This document shows positions 44,633 to 54,269 of a stretch of DNA of 64,000 nt, in pieces; position 1 is the stretch's first letter, and each line of letters starts with the position of its first letter. Source of the stretch: Micromonospora chalcea (GTDB lineage Bacteria > Actinomycetota > Actinomycetes > Mycobacteriales > Micromonosporaceae); contig NZ_MAGP01000080.1 in NCBI RefSeq assembly GCF_002926165.1, forward strand, positions 1 to 64,000. Reading direction: 5' to 3'. Below the pieces are notes generated by a model. It saw only the letters and a list, made by a program, of their open reading frames with translations, did not search any database and was not told the DNA's origin. Position numbers and translations under genes: made by a program.

Positions 44633-45625
44633 TCAGCGGCGTACCGGATCGGGATCGACCTGCGGCGCGGCGGGCCGCAACCGGCCCGCGCCCGGCCCGG
44701 CGGGGCCTGGCAGGACGGCGCCCGGCCCGGTGGAGCCCGGCACCACGGCGGGCGCCGGGACCAGCTCCGGCCAGAGCGTGGCGGCGACCGCCCGGCTGCG
44801 GCCCAGCCGGTGCGCCGCCCGCCGCCCCCGCTCGGCGAGCACCGCCGACAGGTACGCCCAGTCCGGCGCGGCCCACGGCGGAGGCGGCGAGGTGACCGCC
44901 GCGACCTCCGTCCACAGCCCCCGGCCCAGCCGGAACCGGTCCGGTTCGGCGAGCTGGGGCAGCCGGTCCAGGTACTGCCGCACGGCCAGCGCCAGCCCGT
45001 CGTCGAGGCGGGTCAGGTCGAGCGTGCCGGCCCAGGCCAGCAGCGGCGGCGCGGCCGGCGGCAGCGGCCGCCACAGCGTCGCCCCCCGGGTGTGCACCAC
45101 GAGCGTGCCGGCGACCAGGTCACCCAGCCGGCGTCCGCGCGGGTCGGTGAGCATCACCGTGACGCTCGCCGCCCAGCTCAGCAGCGGCAGCACCAGCCCG
45201 GGCCACTCCACCGCGACGCCGACGAGCGCCCGCGTCAGCGGCTGGCCCACCCCCACCGGGCCGCCGTCGGCCCGGACCACCCGCAGCCCGACGGCCAGCT
45301 TGCCCACCGTCCGGCCACCGGCGAAACGTTCCATCACCACCGGATAGCCGATCAGCACCAGCACCAGCAGCACGATCTGCAGCGCCCCCGCCAGGGCGGC
45401 GTCGAGGTAGTCCCCGAGCAGGGCGAGCGCCACCATCCCCAGCACCGCGCCGAGCACGAGCGCCAGCGCGAGCTGGATCACCGCGTCGATCAGCAGGGCC
45501 AGCACCCGGGAGCCCAGCCGGGCCGCCCGGACGTCCAGCTCCACCGCCTCGCCGCTGACCAGACCGGCGTCGGCCCACCGGGGCGGTGGGGGAGGTTGCG
45601 CGCGCACCCCGACAGTGAACACCAT
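44633..45625 (-). CDS. RDD-family membrane protein
   Basis: 330 residues. An RDD domain (LGSRVLALLIDAVIQ, GGRTVGKLAVGLRVV, RRLGDLVAGT) with about four membrane helices in residues 35-185, then a soluble arginine/alanine-rich C-terminal half. RDD proteins are small membrane proteins with proposed ion-transport or envelope roles. It is divergent from a SpoIIM-like gene, 23 bases between starts. These two genes usually accompany DUF58-MoxR clusters, as here. Confidence 0.85.
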   Translation of the reverse strand: MVFTVGVRAQPPPPPRWADAGLVSGEAVELDVRAARLGSRVLALLIDAVIQLALALVLGAVLGMVALALLGDYLDAALAGALQIVLLVLVLIGYPVVMERFAGGRTVGKLAVGLRVVRADGGPVGVGQPLTRALVGVAVEWPGLVLPLLSWAASVTVMLTDPRGRRLGDLVAGTLVVHTRGATLWRPLPPAAPPLLAWAGTLDLTRLDDGLALAVRQYLDRLPQLAEPDRFRLGRGLWTEVAAVTSPPPPWAAPDWAYLSAVLAERGRRAAHRLGRSRAVAATLWPELVPAPAVVPGSTGPGAVLPGPAGPGAGRLRPAAPQVDPDPVRR

Positions 45626-45648
45626 GGACGCCGAACGGGGGAGGGCGA

Positions 45649-46602
45649 GTGGATCTCGATGCGTACGTGGCCGAACACAACGCCGAATGGCGGCGGCTGG
45701 AGTACCTGACCGGGCGGCGTCGCCTCGACGCGGCAGAGGTCGACGAGCTGGTGGCGCTCTACCAGCGCAGCGCCACGCACCTGTCCGCCCTGCGCGCCCG
45801 GGCGCCCGAGCCGGCGCTGGTCAACCGCCTGTCCCACCTGGTCCTCGCGGCCCGCGCCCGGATCACCGGCCGTCAGCGGTTCTCCTGGGCGGCGGTGGGC
45901 CGGTTCCTGGCCGCCGACCTGCCCGCCGCCCTCTACCGGGCCTGGCCGTGGTGGTGCGGCGTGGCCACCGGGTTCAGCCTGCTCACCGCGTTCCTGATCT
46001 GGTTCGTCGCCGGCAACCCGGACACCGCCGCCGCGTTCGTCGGCGACGAAGCCGCCCGGGAACTCGTCGACTCCGGTTTCGCCGGCTACTACACCGAGTT
46101 CGCCGCGCCCACCTTCGCGTTCCACCTGTGGACGCACAACGCCTGGCTGGCCGCCCAGTGCCTGGCCGCCGGCGTGCTCGTGGTGCCGGTGCTCTGGCTG
46201 CTGTGGCAGAACGCGCTGAACATCGGCGTGGTCGGCGGCGTGATGGTCGCCTACGGCCGGGGGGACGTCTTCTTCGGCCTGATCACACCGCACGGCCTGC
46301 TGGAACTGACCGGCATCTACGTCGCCGCCGGGGTCGGACTGCGTACCGCCTGGGCCTGGATCGCCCCGCCCGCGGACCTCGGGCGCGGCCGGGCGGTCGC
46401 CGAGGCGGGCCGGCTCGCCGTCGTGGTCGCGGCCGGGCTGGTCGGCCTGTTCGCGGTCTCCGCGCTGGTCGAGGCGTTCGTCACCCCGGCGCCGCTGCCG
46501 GTCGCGCTCCGGGTGGCCGCCGGCGCCGCGGTGTGGCTGGCCTTCCTCGCGTACGCGCTGGTGCTCGGCCGGCGCGCGGTCAGAGCTGACCGAGGGACTT
46601 GA
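45649..46602 (+). CDS. Stage II sporulation protein M-like membrane protein
   Basis: 317 residues, GTG start. An N-terminal soluble helical region (VDLDAYVAEHNAEWRRLEYL) then about five helices with FHLWTHNAWLAAQCLAAG and NALNIGVVGG, typical of SpoIIM/DUF95 proteins. In spore formers SpoIIM takes part in peptidoglycan degradation during engulfment; in actinobacteria its role is unknown. Its last 23 bases overlap the DUF58 gene end on the other strand. Confidence 0.85.
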   Translation: MDLDAYVAEHNAEWRRLEYLTGRRRLDAAEVDELVALYQRSATHLSALRARAPEPALVNRLSHLVLAARARITGRQRFSWAAVGRFLAADLPAALYRAWPWWCGVATGFSLLTAFLIWFVAGNPDTAAAFVGDEAARELVDSGFAGYYTEFAAPTFAFHLWTHNAWLAAQCLAAGVLVVPVLWLLWQNALNIGVVGGVMVAYGRGDVFFGLITPHGLLELTGIYVAAGVGLRTAWAWIAPPADLGRGRAVAEAGRLAVVVAAGLVGLFAVSALVEAFVTPAPLPVALRVAAGAAVWLAFLAYALVLGRRAVRADRGT

Positions 46603-47890
46603 GCCGCAGGTAGGTGTCCGCGACGGCCGGGGCGAGCCGGTGCGCCGGCACGTCCACCACCGTCACCCCGTAGCGGGACAGCGCGGCGCGTACCCGGTCC
46701 CGCTCGGCCAGCGCCCGCCACGCCGACGCGGCCGCGTACGGGTCGTCCGGGCCGGTCGGGGTGGCAGTGGCGAGCCTGCTCAGCACCGGGTCGCTGCCGG
46801 CGGCCAGCACCACCCGGTGCCGGGTCGCCAGCCGGGGCAGCACCGGCAGCAGCCCTTCGCCGATCGCGCCCGCCTCCAGCGCGGTGAACAGCACCACCAG
46901 GCTGCGCTGCCGCTCCCGGCGCAGCACCTCGCCGGCGATCAGCTCGAAGTCGGTCTCGGCGAGCGTCGGCTCCAGCGGCGCCACCGCCTCGACCAGCCGG
47001 GCGAGCAGGGCCGGACGGCCGCTGCCGGTCACCCGCGCCCGGATCTCGGTGTCCGCCGCCAGCAGGTCCACCCGGTCACCGGCGCGGGCCGCGAGCGCGG
47101 TGAGCAGCAGCGCCGCGTCGATGGCGGTGTCCAGCCGGGGCTCGTCGCCCAGCCGGACCGCCGAGGTGCGGCCGGTGTCCAGAACGCAGACCAGGCGCCG
47201 GTCCCGTTCCGGGCGCCAGGTGCGGACCAGGATGTCGGCGCGCCGGGCGCTGCCCCGCCAGTCGATCGAACGGACGTCGTCGCCCACCGCGTACTCGCGC
47301 AGCGTGTCGAACTCGGTGCCGTGGCCGCGCCCCCGGGTCACCTGCACACCGTCGATGACCCGCAGCCGGGCCAGTTTCTCCGGCAGGTGCCGGCGGGAGT
47401 CGAACCGGGGCAGCACCCGCAGCGTCCACGGCGGGGTGGCGGGCTGCCCGGCGCGCTGCCCCGGGCCCAGGCGCATCGGCCCGAGCGAGCGTACGGTCAG
47501 CGCCACCGCGGGCCGGTCGCCGCGCCGGGTCGGGGTGAGCCGGACCGGCAGCGTGGCGACGCCACCGGGCGGCACGGTGAGCAGGCGCTGCGGCGGCACG
47601 TCCGGGCGGGCCCCGGCCGACGGCACCCAGGCGTCGCGCACCTGGGCGTACAGCGTGTGGTGGGTCGGGTTGGTCAGGTGCAGCGTGACGGTGGCGGTGC
47701 CGCCGAGCCGCACCGTACGGTCGCCGGAGCGGGTCACCGTGAGCGCGTGCGGCGGGGCGGCCATCGCCCGGTCGAGCGCCACCAGCAGCAGCACCACGAC
47801 GGTCAGCACGGCCACCCCGACGAACGGCGCCGGCCAGAACGGCAGCGTCAGCGCGCCCACGCCGAGCAGCAGACCCGCCCGCCAGGTCAT
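46580..47890 (-). CDS. DUF58 domain protein (MoxR-associated)
   Basis: 436 residues. Two N-terminal membrane helices, an immunoglobulin-like outer part, then the DUF58 signature (GTEFDTLREYAVGDDVRSIDWRGSARR) at about 200-225 and a von Willebrand-like fold (CVLDTGRTS). It overlaps the MoxR stop by four bases (ATGA). DUF58 proteins act with MoxR ATPases, probably in assembly or metal insertion of envelope proteins. Its 3' end overlaps the convergent spoIIM-like gene. Confidence 0.88.
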   Translation of the reverse strand: MTWRAGLLLGVGALTLPFWPAPFVGVAVLTVVVLLLVALDRAMAAPPHALTVTRSGDRTVRLGGTATVTLHLTNPTHHTLYAQVRDAWVPSAGARPDVPPQRLLTVPPGGVATLPVRLTPTRRGDRPAVALTVRSLGPMRLGPGQRAGQPATPPWTLRVLPRFDSRRHLPEKLARLRVIDGVQVTRGRGHGTEFDTLREYAVGDDVRSIDWRGSARRADILVRTWRPERDRRLVCVLDTGRTSAVRLGDEPRLDTAIDAALLLTALAARAGDRVDLLAADTEIRARVTGSGRPALLARLVEAVAPLEPTLAETDFELIAGEVLRRERQRSLVVLFTALEAGAIGEGLLPVLPRLATRHRVVLAAGSDPVLSRLATATPTGPDDPYAAASAWRALAERDRVRAALSRYGVTVVDVPAHRLAPAVADTYLRLKSLGQL

Positions 47891-48864
47891 CGCGGCGTCG
47901 GCACGGTGGCCAGCACCGAGTCCAGCACCGCGTCCACGGTCACGCCCTCCAGCTCCGCCTCCGGGCGCGGCCGCAGCCGGTGCCGCAGCGTGGGCCGGGC
48001 CACCGCCTTCACGTCGTCCGGCGTGACATGGTCCCGGCCGGCCAGCCAGGACCACGCCTTGGCGGTGTTCAGCAGCGCGGTGGCGCCCCGGGGCGACGCG
48101 CCCAGCTCCAGCGCCGGGGCGGAACGGGTGCCCCGGCACACGTCCACGATGTAGCCGAGCACCGGCTCGGCCACGTGCACCCGCTGCACCTCGGCCCGGG
48201 CCGCGGCCAGGTCCGCCGCACCGGCCACCGGGCGTACGCCGGCGGCACGCAGGTCACGCGGGTCGAAACCGGCGTGGTGCGCGCGGAGCACACCCAGCTC
48301 CTCCTCCCGCTCCGGCAGCGGCACCGTCAGCTTGAGCAGGAAGCGGTCGAGCTGCGCCTCGGGCAGCGGGTAGGTGCCCTCGTACTCGACCGGGTTCTGG
48401 GTGGCCGCGACGATGAACGGGTCGGGCAGCGGACGGCGCTCGCCCTCGACCGAGACCTGCCGCTCCTCCATCACCTCCAGCAGCGCCGACTGCGTCTTCG
48501 GCGGGGTCCGGTTGATCTCGTCGGCGAGGAGCAGGTTGGTGAAGACCGGCCCCTCCCGGAACGTGAACGCGGCGGTGCGCTGGTCGAAGATCAGCGAGCC
48601 GGTGACGTCGCCGGGCATCAGGTCGGGGGTGAACTGCACCCGCTTGGCGTCCAGGTCGAGCGCGGCGGCAAGCGTCCGCACCAGCAGCGTCTTGGCCACC
48701 CCCGGTACGCCCTCCAGCAGCACGTGCCCCCGGCAGAGCAGCGCGATCACCAGCCCGGTGACCACGGCGTCCTGCCCGACGACGGCCTTGGCCACCTCGG
48801 CGCGCAGCCGGTGCAGGGCGGCGCGGGCGCCGGACGGGGCGGTGGTCGTGACGGGTCCGGTCAC
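47887..48864 (-). CDS. MoxR-family AAA+ ATPase
   Basis: 325 residues. Walker A GVPGVAKT (52-59), Walker B LLLADEINR, sensor 1 VAATQNP and the C-terminal lid with SPRGATALL. MoxR ATPases are chaperone-like and work with DUF58/vWA proteins. GTG at 48864 overlaps the DUF4350 stop (GTGA) and the gene overlaps DUF58 the same way, so the whole block is translated as a unit. Confidence 0.93.
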   Translation of the reverse strand: MTGPVTTTAPSGARAALHRLRAEVAKAVVGQDAVVTGLVIALLCRGHVLLEGVPGVAKTLLVRTLAAALDLDAKRVQFTPDLMPGDVTGSLIFDQRTAAFTFREGPVFTNLLLADEINRTPPKTQSALLEVMEERQVSVEGERRPLPDPFIVAATQNPVEYEGTYPLPEAQLDRFLLKLTVPLPEREEELGVLRAHHAGFDPRDLRAAGVRPVAGAADLAAARAEVQRVHVAEPVLGYIVDVCRGTRSAPALELGASPRGATALLNTAKAWSWLAGRDHVTPDDVKAVARPTLRHRLRPRPEAELEGVTVDAVLDSVLATVPTPR

Positions 48865-50159
48865 CGGGTGTCTCCTTCGCTCGGATGCGGGGCCAGGGTA
48901 CGGGTCAGGGCGTCCAGTTCGCGGGCCAGCTCCAGCAGCTCGCGGTCCTTCTCCGGGGCGGGGCCGTAGAACAGTTCGGCCACCCGTTCCGGGTCGGCGC
49001 CGCCGCGCTCGGCGATCCGGGCGGCCACCTCGTCGTCGGGCGTGTCCGGAGGCAGGTTGAGCCGGGGCAGGAGCCGGTCCAGCGCGGCGGCGCGCAGCGT
49101 CTCGGCGACCGTGTCCCGGGCGCCCGCCCGGCGGTAGAGCCGCGCCCGGCCGCGTACCGTCTCGGCGGACCGCACGGTCACCGGCAGCGGCTCCGACACC
49201 GGCGGCCCGAGCCGGCGGGCCCGCCAGAGCACGACGAGCAGCCCGGCTAGGGCGAGCTGCGCCAGCAGCGCCCAGAACCACTGCGGGAAGGCGCCCCAGA
49301 GCGGGTTCTCCCACGGCGGGTCGGCGCGGTCGGGCGGGTCGGGCCGTTCCGACCGTCCGCCGTCGCCGCCCTGGGCGGGCTCCTCGGTGAAGGGCTCCGG
49401 GGACCAGCTCGGGCGGGTCGGGGCCGGTACCGGCTCGGGCAGGTCGAGCCAGACGAGCGGGCGATTCCCGCCGAGCAGACCGGTGGCGAGGGCCTCGTTG
49501 CCCCACTCGCCGATCCGGTCGTTGCGGAACGGGTCGCTGGCGCCGGCCAGCACCACCTCGACCCGGCCGGGGACGCGCAGCAGCGCGCCGCCGTAGCAGT
49601 GGCCGACCTCGGCCGGCCCGGCGTAGCGCTGCAGGTCGATCGCGGCGGTGCCGGCCCGGACCGCCTCGGGCAGCGGGCACGGCGTGCCGTCCGCGTCCGG
49701 CGGCACGGCCCGCGCGGCCCAGCGCCGGGCGGCCGCCTCGACCGGCGTGTCCAGTTCGGCGAGCACCCGCGGGGAGGGCTCGACGAACACCACGCGGGTG
49801 CCCGGGGGCAGGGCGGTCAGGCGGTCGAGCAGGTCCGGGTGCACCAGTCCGGGCGCGGGCACGAAGACGGTGCTCGGCGCGATGCCGGCGGTCTGCAGCA
49901 CCCCGTCGAACGCCGTCTCCCGGCGCACCGGCACACCCTGCGCGCGCAGCGCCTCGGCGAGCCGGCTGCCCCCGTCGTCGTCGGTGGCGACCGGGGAGAG
50001 GAAGCCGGGCTCGTCGGTGTCGGGCCGGTCGACGGCGTGCAGCACGAGCGTGGTCACGATCAGCAGCACGGCCAGCCCGAGCGGGACGAGCAGCCGGTGC
50101 CGCCGACGGCGCGGCGTCGCGGCGGTGGCCGTTTCCGCCGGCGTCACGGTGGCGGTCAT
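48861..50159 (-). CDS. DUF4350 domain membrane protein
   Basis: 432 residues. One membrane helix near the N-terminus (about 24-46), an outside GATase-like DUF4350 domain (SRLAEALRAQGVPVRRE, DLLDRLTALPPGTRVVFVEP), a second helix near 285-305 (ALLAQLALAGLLVVLW) and a cytoplasmic tail. Regularly found between DUF4129 and MoxR genes in actinobacteria. Function unknown. Confidence 0.85.
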   Translation of the reverse strand: MTATVTPAETATAATPRRRRHRLLVPLGLAVLLIVTTLVLHAVDRPDTDEPGFLSPVATDDDGGSRLAEALRAQGVPVRRETAFDGVLQTAGIAPSTVFVPAPGLVHPDLLDRLTALPPGTRVVFVEPSPRVLAELDTPVEAAARRWAARAVPPDADGTPCPLPEAVRAGTAAIDLQRYAGPAEVGHCYGGALLRVPGRVEVVLAGASDPFRNDRIGEWGNEALATGLLGGNRPLVWLDLPEPVPAPTRPSWSPEPFTEEPAQGGDGGRSERPDPPDRADPPWENPLWGAFPQWFWALLAQLALAGLLVVLWRARRLGPPVSEPLPVTVRSAETVRGRARLYRRAGARDTVAETLRAAALDRLLPRLNLPPDTPDDEVAARIAERGGADPERVAELFYGPAPEKDRELLELARELDALTRTLAPHPSEGDTR

Positions 50160-50755
50160 CGCGGCTCCTCCCCGGTCAGCTCGCGACGCAGGTCGGCGGC
50201 GAGTTCACGCATCCGGTGGTCGTGCGCGGCGGTGGCGGGACGCTGGGCGTACCAGAGGTCGGAGAAGATCGCCCCGGCGGTGTGCAGCGTCGGCCGCACC
50301 TGGGGCCGGGCACGGGCCGCCGCCTCGGTCAGCTCGACCACCGTGAGCCCGGGGCGGGGCTCCACGACGTGCCGCGTGACCAGGAGCCGGACAATCTCGC
50401 GCAGCCGTTCCCGGACCGCCTCGGCGTACCGGCCCTCGGCCGCGAGCCGGTCGGCCAGCCCGGGCGCGCCGGCCGGCACGGCCTCCGGGGTCCGGGGCTC
50501 GGGCACGCGTACCGGCGGCGGATCGGAGCGGCGGCGGCGCGCGGGCCGGCGCAGGCGGGGCAGCCGCAGCCGGGGCAGGCGCGGCAGGCGCAGCCGGGGC
50601 AGTGAGAACCGGGGCAGCCGGCGGGGCACCCAGGCCGGGAAGAAGTACCAGCCCAGGGCGGCCAGCAGCGCGACCGCCAGCAGGATCAGCGCGGCCAGCG
50701 GCAGCGGCAGCAGGTCACCGAGGGCCGCGACCGTCTCGGTCCACCAGCGGCTCAC
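50156..50755 (-). CDS. DUF4129 domain membrane protein
   Basis: 199 residues, GTG start overlapping the upstream gene's stop. One membrane helix (about 12-38) is followed by an unusual basic stretch of repeated LPRL/LPRF units (about 45-75), then a DUF4129 domain with EAVRERLREIVRLLV and the FSDLWYAQRPA motif. DUF4129 domains are linked to transglutaminase/MoxR envelope clusters. The repeat could lie along the inner membrane surface. Confidence 0.82.
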   Translation of the reverse strand: MSRWWTETVAALGDLLPLPLAALILLAVALLAALGWYFFPAWVPRRLPRFSLPRLRLPRLPRLRLPRLRRPARRRRSDPPPVRVPEPRTPEAVPAGAPGLADRLAAEGRYAEAVRERLREIVRLLVTRHVVEPRPGLTVVELTEAAARARPQVRPTLHTAGAIFSDLWYAQRPATAAHDHRMRELAADLRRELTGEEPR

Positions 50756-51597
50756 CGCTGCGCCGCCAGCAGGACCGGTTCCGGTACGCCCGCCGGCGCG
50801 CGGGAGAGCCGGATGTCCAGCCCTTCGGTGCGGATCCGGGTCTCCAGGTGCAGCACCGCGTCCAGGCAAGCCAGCGCCGGGTACGCCAGCGCGTTCACCG
50901 CGGCGAAGGCGGCGACGGTCACCGGCAGCGCCCAGGCGGACACGTCGAACAGGCCCAGCATGCCGAGACCGTGATAGACGCCCAGCCCGATGCCGAGCCG
51001 GATCAGCCACCAGCCCAGGTAGCCCAGCAGCCGGACGGCGGCGGCCCGCGCGCTCACCCGGCCCGCCAGGCGGATCGCCCGCCACGGGGCCCGGTGTCCG
51101 GGCACCCCGTCCAGCACCAGCACCGGCACCACCAGGCCGAGCAGCCCGTACGCCAGGAACCAGCCCGGCCCGGTCAGTGCGGCGAGCGCGACGACGGGGC
51201 CGATCGCGACGGCGGCCAGCAGCGCGGCGCCAGGGCGGGAGCCGCGCAGCAGCTCGGCCGGCCCGGGACGGCGCCCCAGCAGGGCCGCGCCGGCGCCGCG
51301 CGCGGCCGGGCCGCCCAGCAGCGCGATGATCGCCGCCTCGGTGCCGGCGCCGGTCGCCAGCAGCAGCCAGTACCAGGGCAGCGAGTCACCGAGGTCCGCC
51401 GGCCACCACTGCGGCGGGTCGGCCTCGACCAGCAGCCGCAGCGGGTGGAGCACCGCCTGCTCGGCGAGGGCCAGCACGAGGGCGAGCGGGACGAGCACCC
51501 GGGCGTGGTCGCGCAGCAGCAGCACTGCCGCGTCGAGCAGTTCGCCGACGGTCAGCGGACGGCGCGGCAGCACCGCGGTCGGGCCGGCGTCGGGCAC
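50752..51597 (-). CDS. Multi-pass membrane protein of the MoxR block
   Basis: 281 residues with about six hydrophobic helices and a conserved-looking N-terminus (RRPLTVGELLDAAVLLLRDHARVLVPLAL) seen in actinobacterial glycerophosphodiester-phosphodiesterase-like membrane domains. No catalytic motif is visible. GTG at 51597 has AGGAG five bases upstream. First gene of the block leading to DUF4129, DUF4350, MoxR and DUF58. Function unknown. Confidence 0.75.
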   Translation of the reverse strand: MPDAGPTAVLPRRPLTVGELLDAAVLLLRDHARVLVPLALVLALAEQAVLHPLRLLVEADPPQWWPADLGDSLPWYWLLLATGAGTEAAIIALLGGPAARGAGAALLGRRPGPAELLRGSRPGAALLAAVAIGPVVALAALTGPGWFLAYGLLGLVVPVLVLDGVPGHRAPWRAIRLAGRVSARAAAVRLLGYLGWWLIRLGIGLGVYHGLGMLGLFDVSAWALPVTVAAFAAVNALAYPALACLDAVLHLETRIRTEGLDIRLSRAPAGVPEPVLLAAQR

Positions 51598-51811
51598 GCG
51601 TACTCCTGGCGGGCAGGGCGGAGGTGGCGGGCGGCGCGGCGCCCGAGGGATCATGGTTGCACGGCGGGTCCGCATCCGGTGGACCCGTCCGCCCTGACGC
51701 GCCACGCTGTGCGGCCACGCCGCTTGCTGTGGTGCGCGGGCCCGCTCGGCGCTACCGTGCCGTGGAGACGCCGAACCCCTCCAGACGAACGGGGATGGAA
51801 CGATAAACCCC

Positions 51812-52501
51812 ATGAGAGCCCGGGTACTCGTGGTCGACGACGACCCCGCCCTCGCCGAGATGCTCGGCATCGTGCTGCGCAGCGAGGGCTTCGTGCCGTC
51901 CTTCGTCGCGGACGGCGAACGGGCGCTGGCCGCCTTCCGCGACAACCGACCCGACATCGTCCTGCTCGACCTGATGCTCCCCGGCATGAGCGGCATCGAC
52001 GTGGCCCGCGCCATCCGGGGCGAGTCCGGCGTGCCGATCGTGATGCTGACCGCCAAGAGCGACACCGTGGACGTGGTGCTCGGCCTGGAGTCCGGCGCCG
52101 ACGACTACGTGGTGAAGCCGTTCAAGCCCAAGGAGCTGGTGGCCCGGATGCGGGCCCGGCTGCGCCGGGGCGAGGACGTGGCCCCGGAGATGCTGACGAT
52201 CGGGCCGCCCGGCAACCAGATCACCATCGACGTGCCGGCGCACACGGTCAGCCGCGACGGCGACGAGGTGAAGCTGACCCCGCTGGAGTTCGACCTGCTG
52301 GTCGCGCTCGCCCGCAAGCCGCGCCAGGTCTTCACCCGCGAGGTGCTGCTGGAACAGGTCTGGGGCTACCGCCACGCCGCCGACACCCGCCTGGTGAACG
52401 TGCACGTGCAGCGGCTGCGCGCCAAGATCGAGCCGGATCCGGAGCGACCCGAAATCATCCTGACCGTGCGGGGCGTGGGTTACAAGGCGGGTACCGGATA
52501 G
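51812..52501 (+). CDS. mtrA: Response regulator MtrA
   Basis: 229 residues. Receiver with acidic residues D9-D11, phospho-acceptor D53, TAKSD threonine and VKPFKPKE lysine; C-terminal OmpR winged helix ending TVRGVGYKAG. Sequence and order (mtrA-mtrB-lpqB) identify the essential actinobacterial regulator of cell-wall hydrolases and division. A 214-base divergent gap upstream holds its promoter region; no clear box was found. Confidence 0.95.
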   Translation: MRARVLVVDDDPALAEMLGIVLRSEGFVPSFVADGERALAAFRDNRPDIVLLDLMLPGMSGIDVARAIRGESGVPIVMLTAKSDTVDVVLGLESGADDYVVKPFKPKELVARMRARLRRGEDVAPEMLTIGPPGNQITIDVPAHTVSRDGDEVKLTPLEFDLLVALARKPRQVFTREVLLEQVWGYRHAADTRLVNVHVQRLRAKIEPDPERPEIILTVRGVGYKAGTG

Positions 52502-52514
52502 CCTGGTCAGCACT

Positions 52515-54269
52515 GTGGTGACCACCCCGCTGCCGGACACGCCGACCGCCGAGCCCCGCCGGCTCCACGCCGTGCGGGCGCTCTGGCTCGCCCTGAGTGG
52601 CCGGGTCGCCCGGCTGGTCGCCGCGGTGCACCAGGCCTGGCGGCGGTCGCTCCAGGTGCGTGTGGTCACCATCACGCTGGTGGCGTCGAGTCTGCTGGTG
52701 GGCGGTTTCGCCTACCTGATCGCCGACAAGATCACCAGCATCCTGCTGGAGAACGCCGAGACCGACGTGCGGCTGCGGCTGAGCAACGGCAGCGAGTACG
52801 CGGCGAAGCAGTTCAACCTCTACAGCCAGCCGCAGGAGGCGCAGCTCCAGAACACCATCGACGGCACGGTGAACTACCTGGCCGGCGGTGACCCGACGCA
52901 GACCAGCGGCGTCGTGGTGGCGATCACCGCCGACAACTTCGCCGAGTTCATCGAGCCGCGCACCACGCCCGAGGTGCCGGTGGGCACGGTGATCGGCGAC
53001 GAGCTGCGGGCCGCCGTGGCCTCCGGCAAGGTCGCCCACCAGATCCGCACCGGGTCGCTCGGCGGCGAACGCACCAAATACCTGGTCTACGGCTCCCCGG
53101 TGCCCACCAAGTTCGGGCAGGTCGAGCTCTACTACCTCGTACCCCTGGCCCGGCAGGACGCGACGGCGGCCGACGCCCGGGCCACGGTGGTCGCCACCGG
53201 CGTCGCGCTCGTCCTCCTGCTCGGCCTGCTGGCCGCCCTGGTCACCCGCCTGGTGGTGACGCCGGTACGGGTGGCCGCGCGCACCGCGCAGCGGCTCTCC
53301 GCCGGCCTGCTCGACCAGCGCATGGTGGTGAACGGCGAGGACGACCTCGCCCTGCTGGCCGCCTCGTTCAACCAGATGGCGACGAACCTGCAACGGCAGA
53401 TCCTCCGGCTGGAGGAGATGTCCCGGCTGCAACGCCGGTTCACCTCGGACGTCTCGCACGAGCTGCGGACGCCGTTGACCACGGTCCGGATGGCCGCCGA
53501 CCTGATCTTCGCCGAGCGGGACGAGTTCGACCCGGCGGTGGCCCGCAGCGCCGAGCTGCTCCAGGCCGAGCTGGACCGGTTCGAGGAGCTGCTCACCGAC
53601 CTGCTGGAGATCAGCCGGTTCGACGCCGGCTTCGCGGTGCTGGACAGCGAGCCGACCGACCTGGTGCCGGTGGTGCACCGGGTCACCGAGCGGCTGGCCG
53701 GGCTGGCCGAGCGGGTCGGGGTCACGATCGAGCTGGACCTGCCGGACACTCCGGTGATCGCCGAGGTCGACCCGCGCCGCGTCGAGCGGGTGCTGCGCAA
53801 CCTGGTCGGCAACGCGGTCGAGCACGGCGAGGCCAAACCGGTACGGATCACCCTGGGCCAGGACCGCAGCGCGGTGGCGATCACCGTGCGGGACCACGGC
53901 GTCGGCCTCAAGCCGGGGGAGGAGAAGCTGGTGTTCAACCGCTTCTGGCGGGCCGACCCGTCGCGGGCCCGGCAGACCGGCGGCACCGGGCTCGGCCTGT
54001 CGATCAGCCTGGAGGACGCCCGCCTGCACGGCGGCTGGCTGGAGGCGTGGGGCGCGCCCGGCCAGGGCGCCCAGTTCCGGCTCACGCTGCCGGCCCGGGC
54101 CGGGGACCGGCTCACCACCTCCCCGCTGCGGCTGGTGCCGGCCGACGCCACGGTGCCGTTCGGCGGTCCCCGCGACGGCGGCCTGCTCGCCATCGGCCCG
54201 GGCACCGACGCCGGAACGCTGACCGTGGAGCCCGCCGCCGACGGCGACCGGGCGGAGGCCCGGCCGTGA
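52515..54269 (+). CDS. mtrB: Sensor histidine kinase MtrB
   Basis: 584 residues, GTG start (a second GTG is three bases on). Two membrane helices (about 53-72 and 228-252) enclose a large outside domain. HAMP, then DHp with H315 in DVSHELRTPLTT, N-box VGNAVEH and G-box GGTGLGLSI. Pairs with MtrA 13 bases upstream. The stop overlaps the lpqB GTG. Confidence 0.95.
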   Translation: MVTTPLPDTPTAEPRRLHAVRALWLALSGRVARLVAAVHQAWRRSLQVRVVTITLVASSLLVGGFAYLIADKITSILLENAETDVRLRLSNGSEYAAKQFNLYSQPQEAQLQNTIDGTVNYLAGGDPTQTSGVVVAITADNFAEFIEPRTTPEVPVGTVIGDELRAAVASGKVAHQIRTGSLGGERTKYLVYGSPVPTKFGQVELYYLVPLARQDATAADARATVVATGVALVLLLGLLAALVTRLVVTPVRVAARTAQRLSAGLLDQRMVVNGEDDLALLAASFNQMATNLQRQILRLEEMSRLQRRFTSDVSHELRTPLTTVRMAADLIFAERDEFDPAVARSAELLQAELDRFEELLTDLLEISRFDAGFAVLDSEPTDLVPVVHRVTERLAGLAERVGVTIELDLPDTPVIAEVDPRRVERVLRNLVGNAVEHGEAKPVRITLGQDRSAVAITVRDHGVGLKPGEEKLVFNRFWRADPSRARQTGGTGLGLSISLEDARLHGGWLEAWGAPGQGAQFRLTLPARAGDRLTTSPLRLVPADATVPFGGPRDGGLLAIGPGTDAGTLTVEPAADGDRAEARP

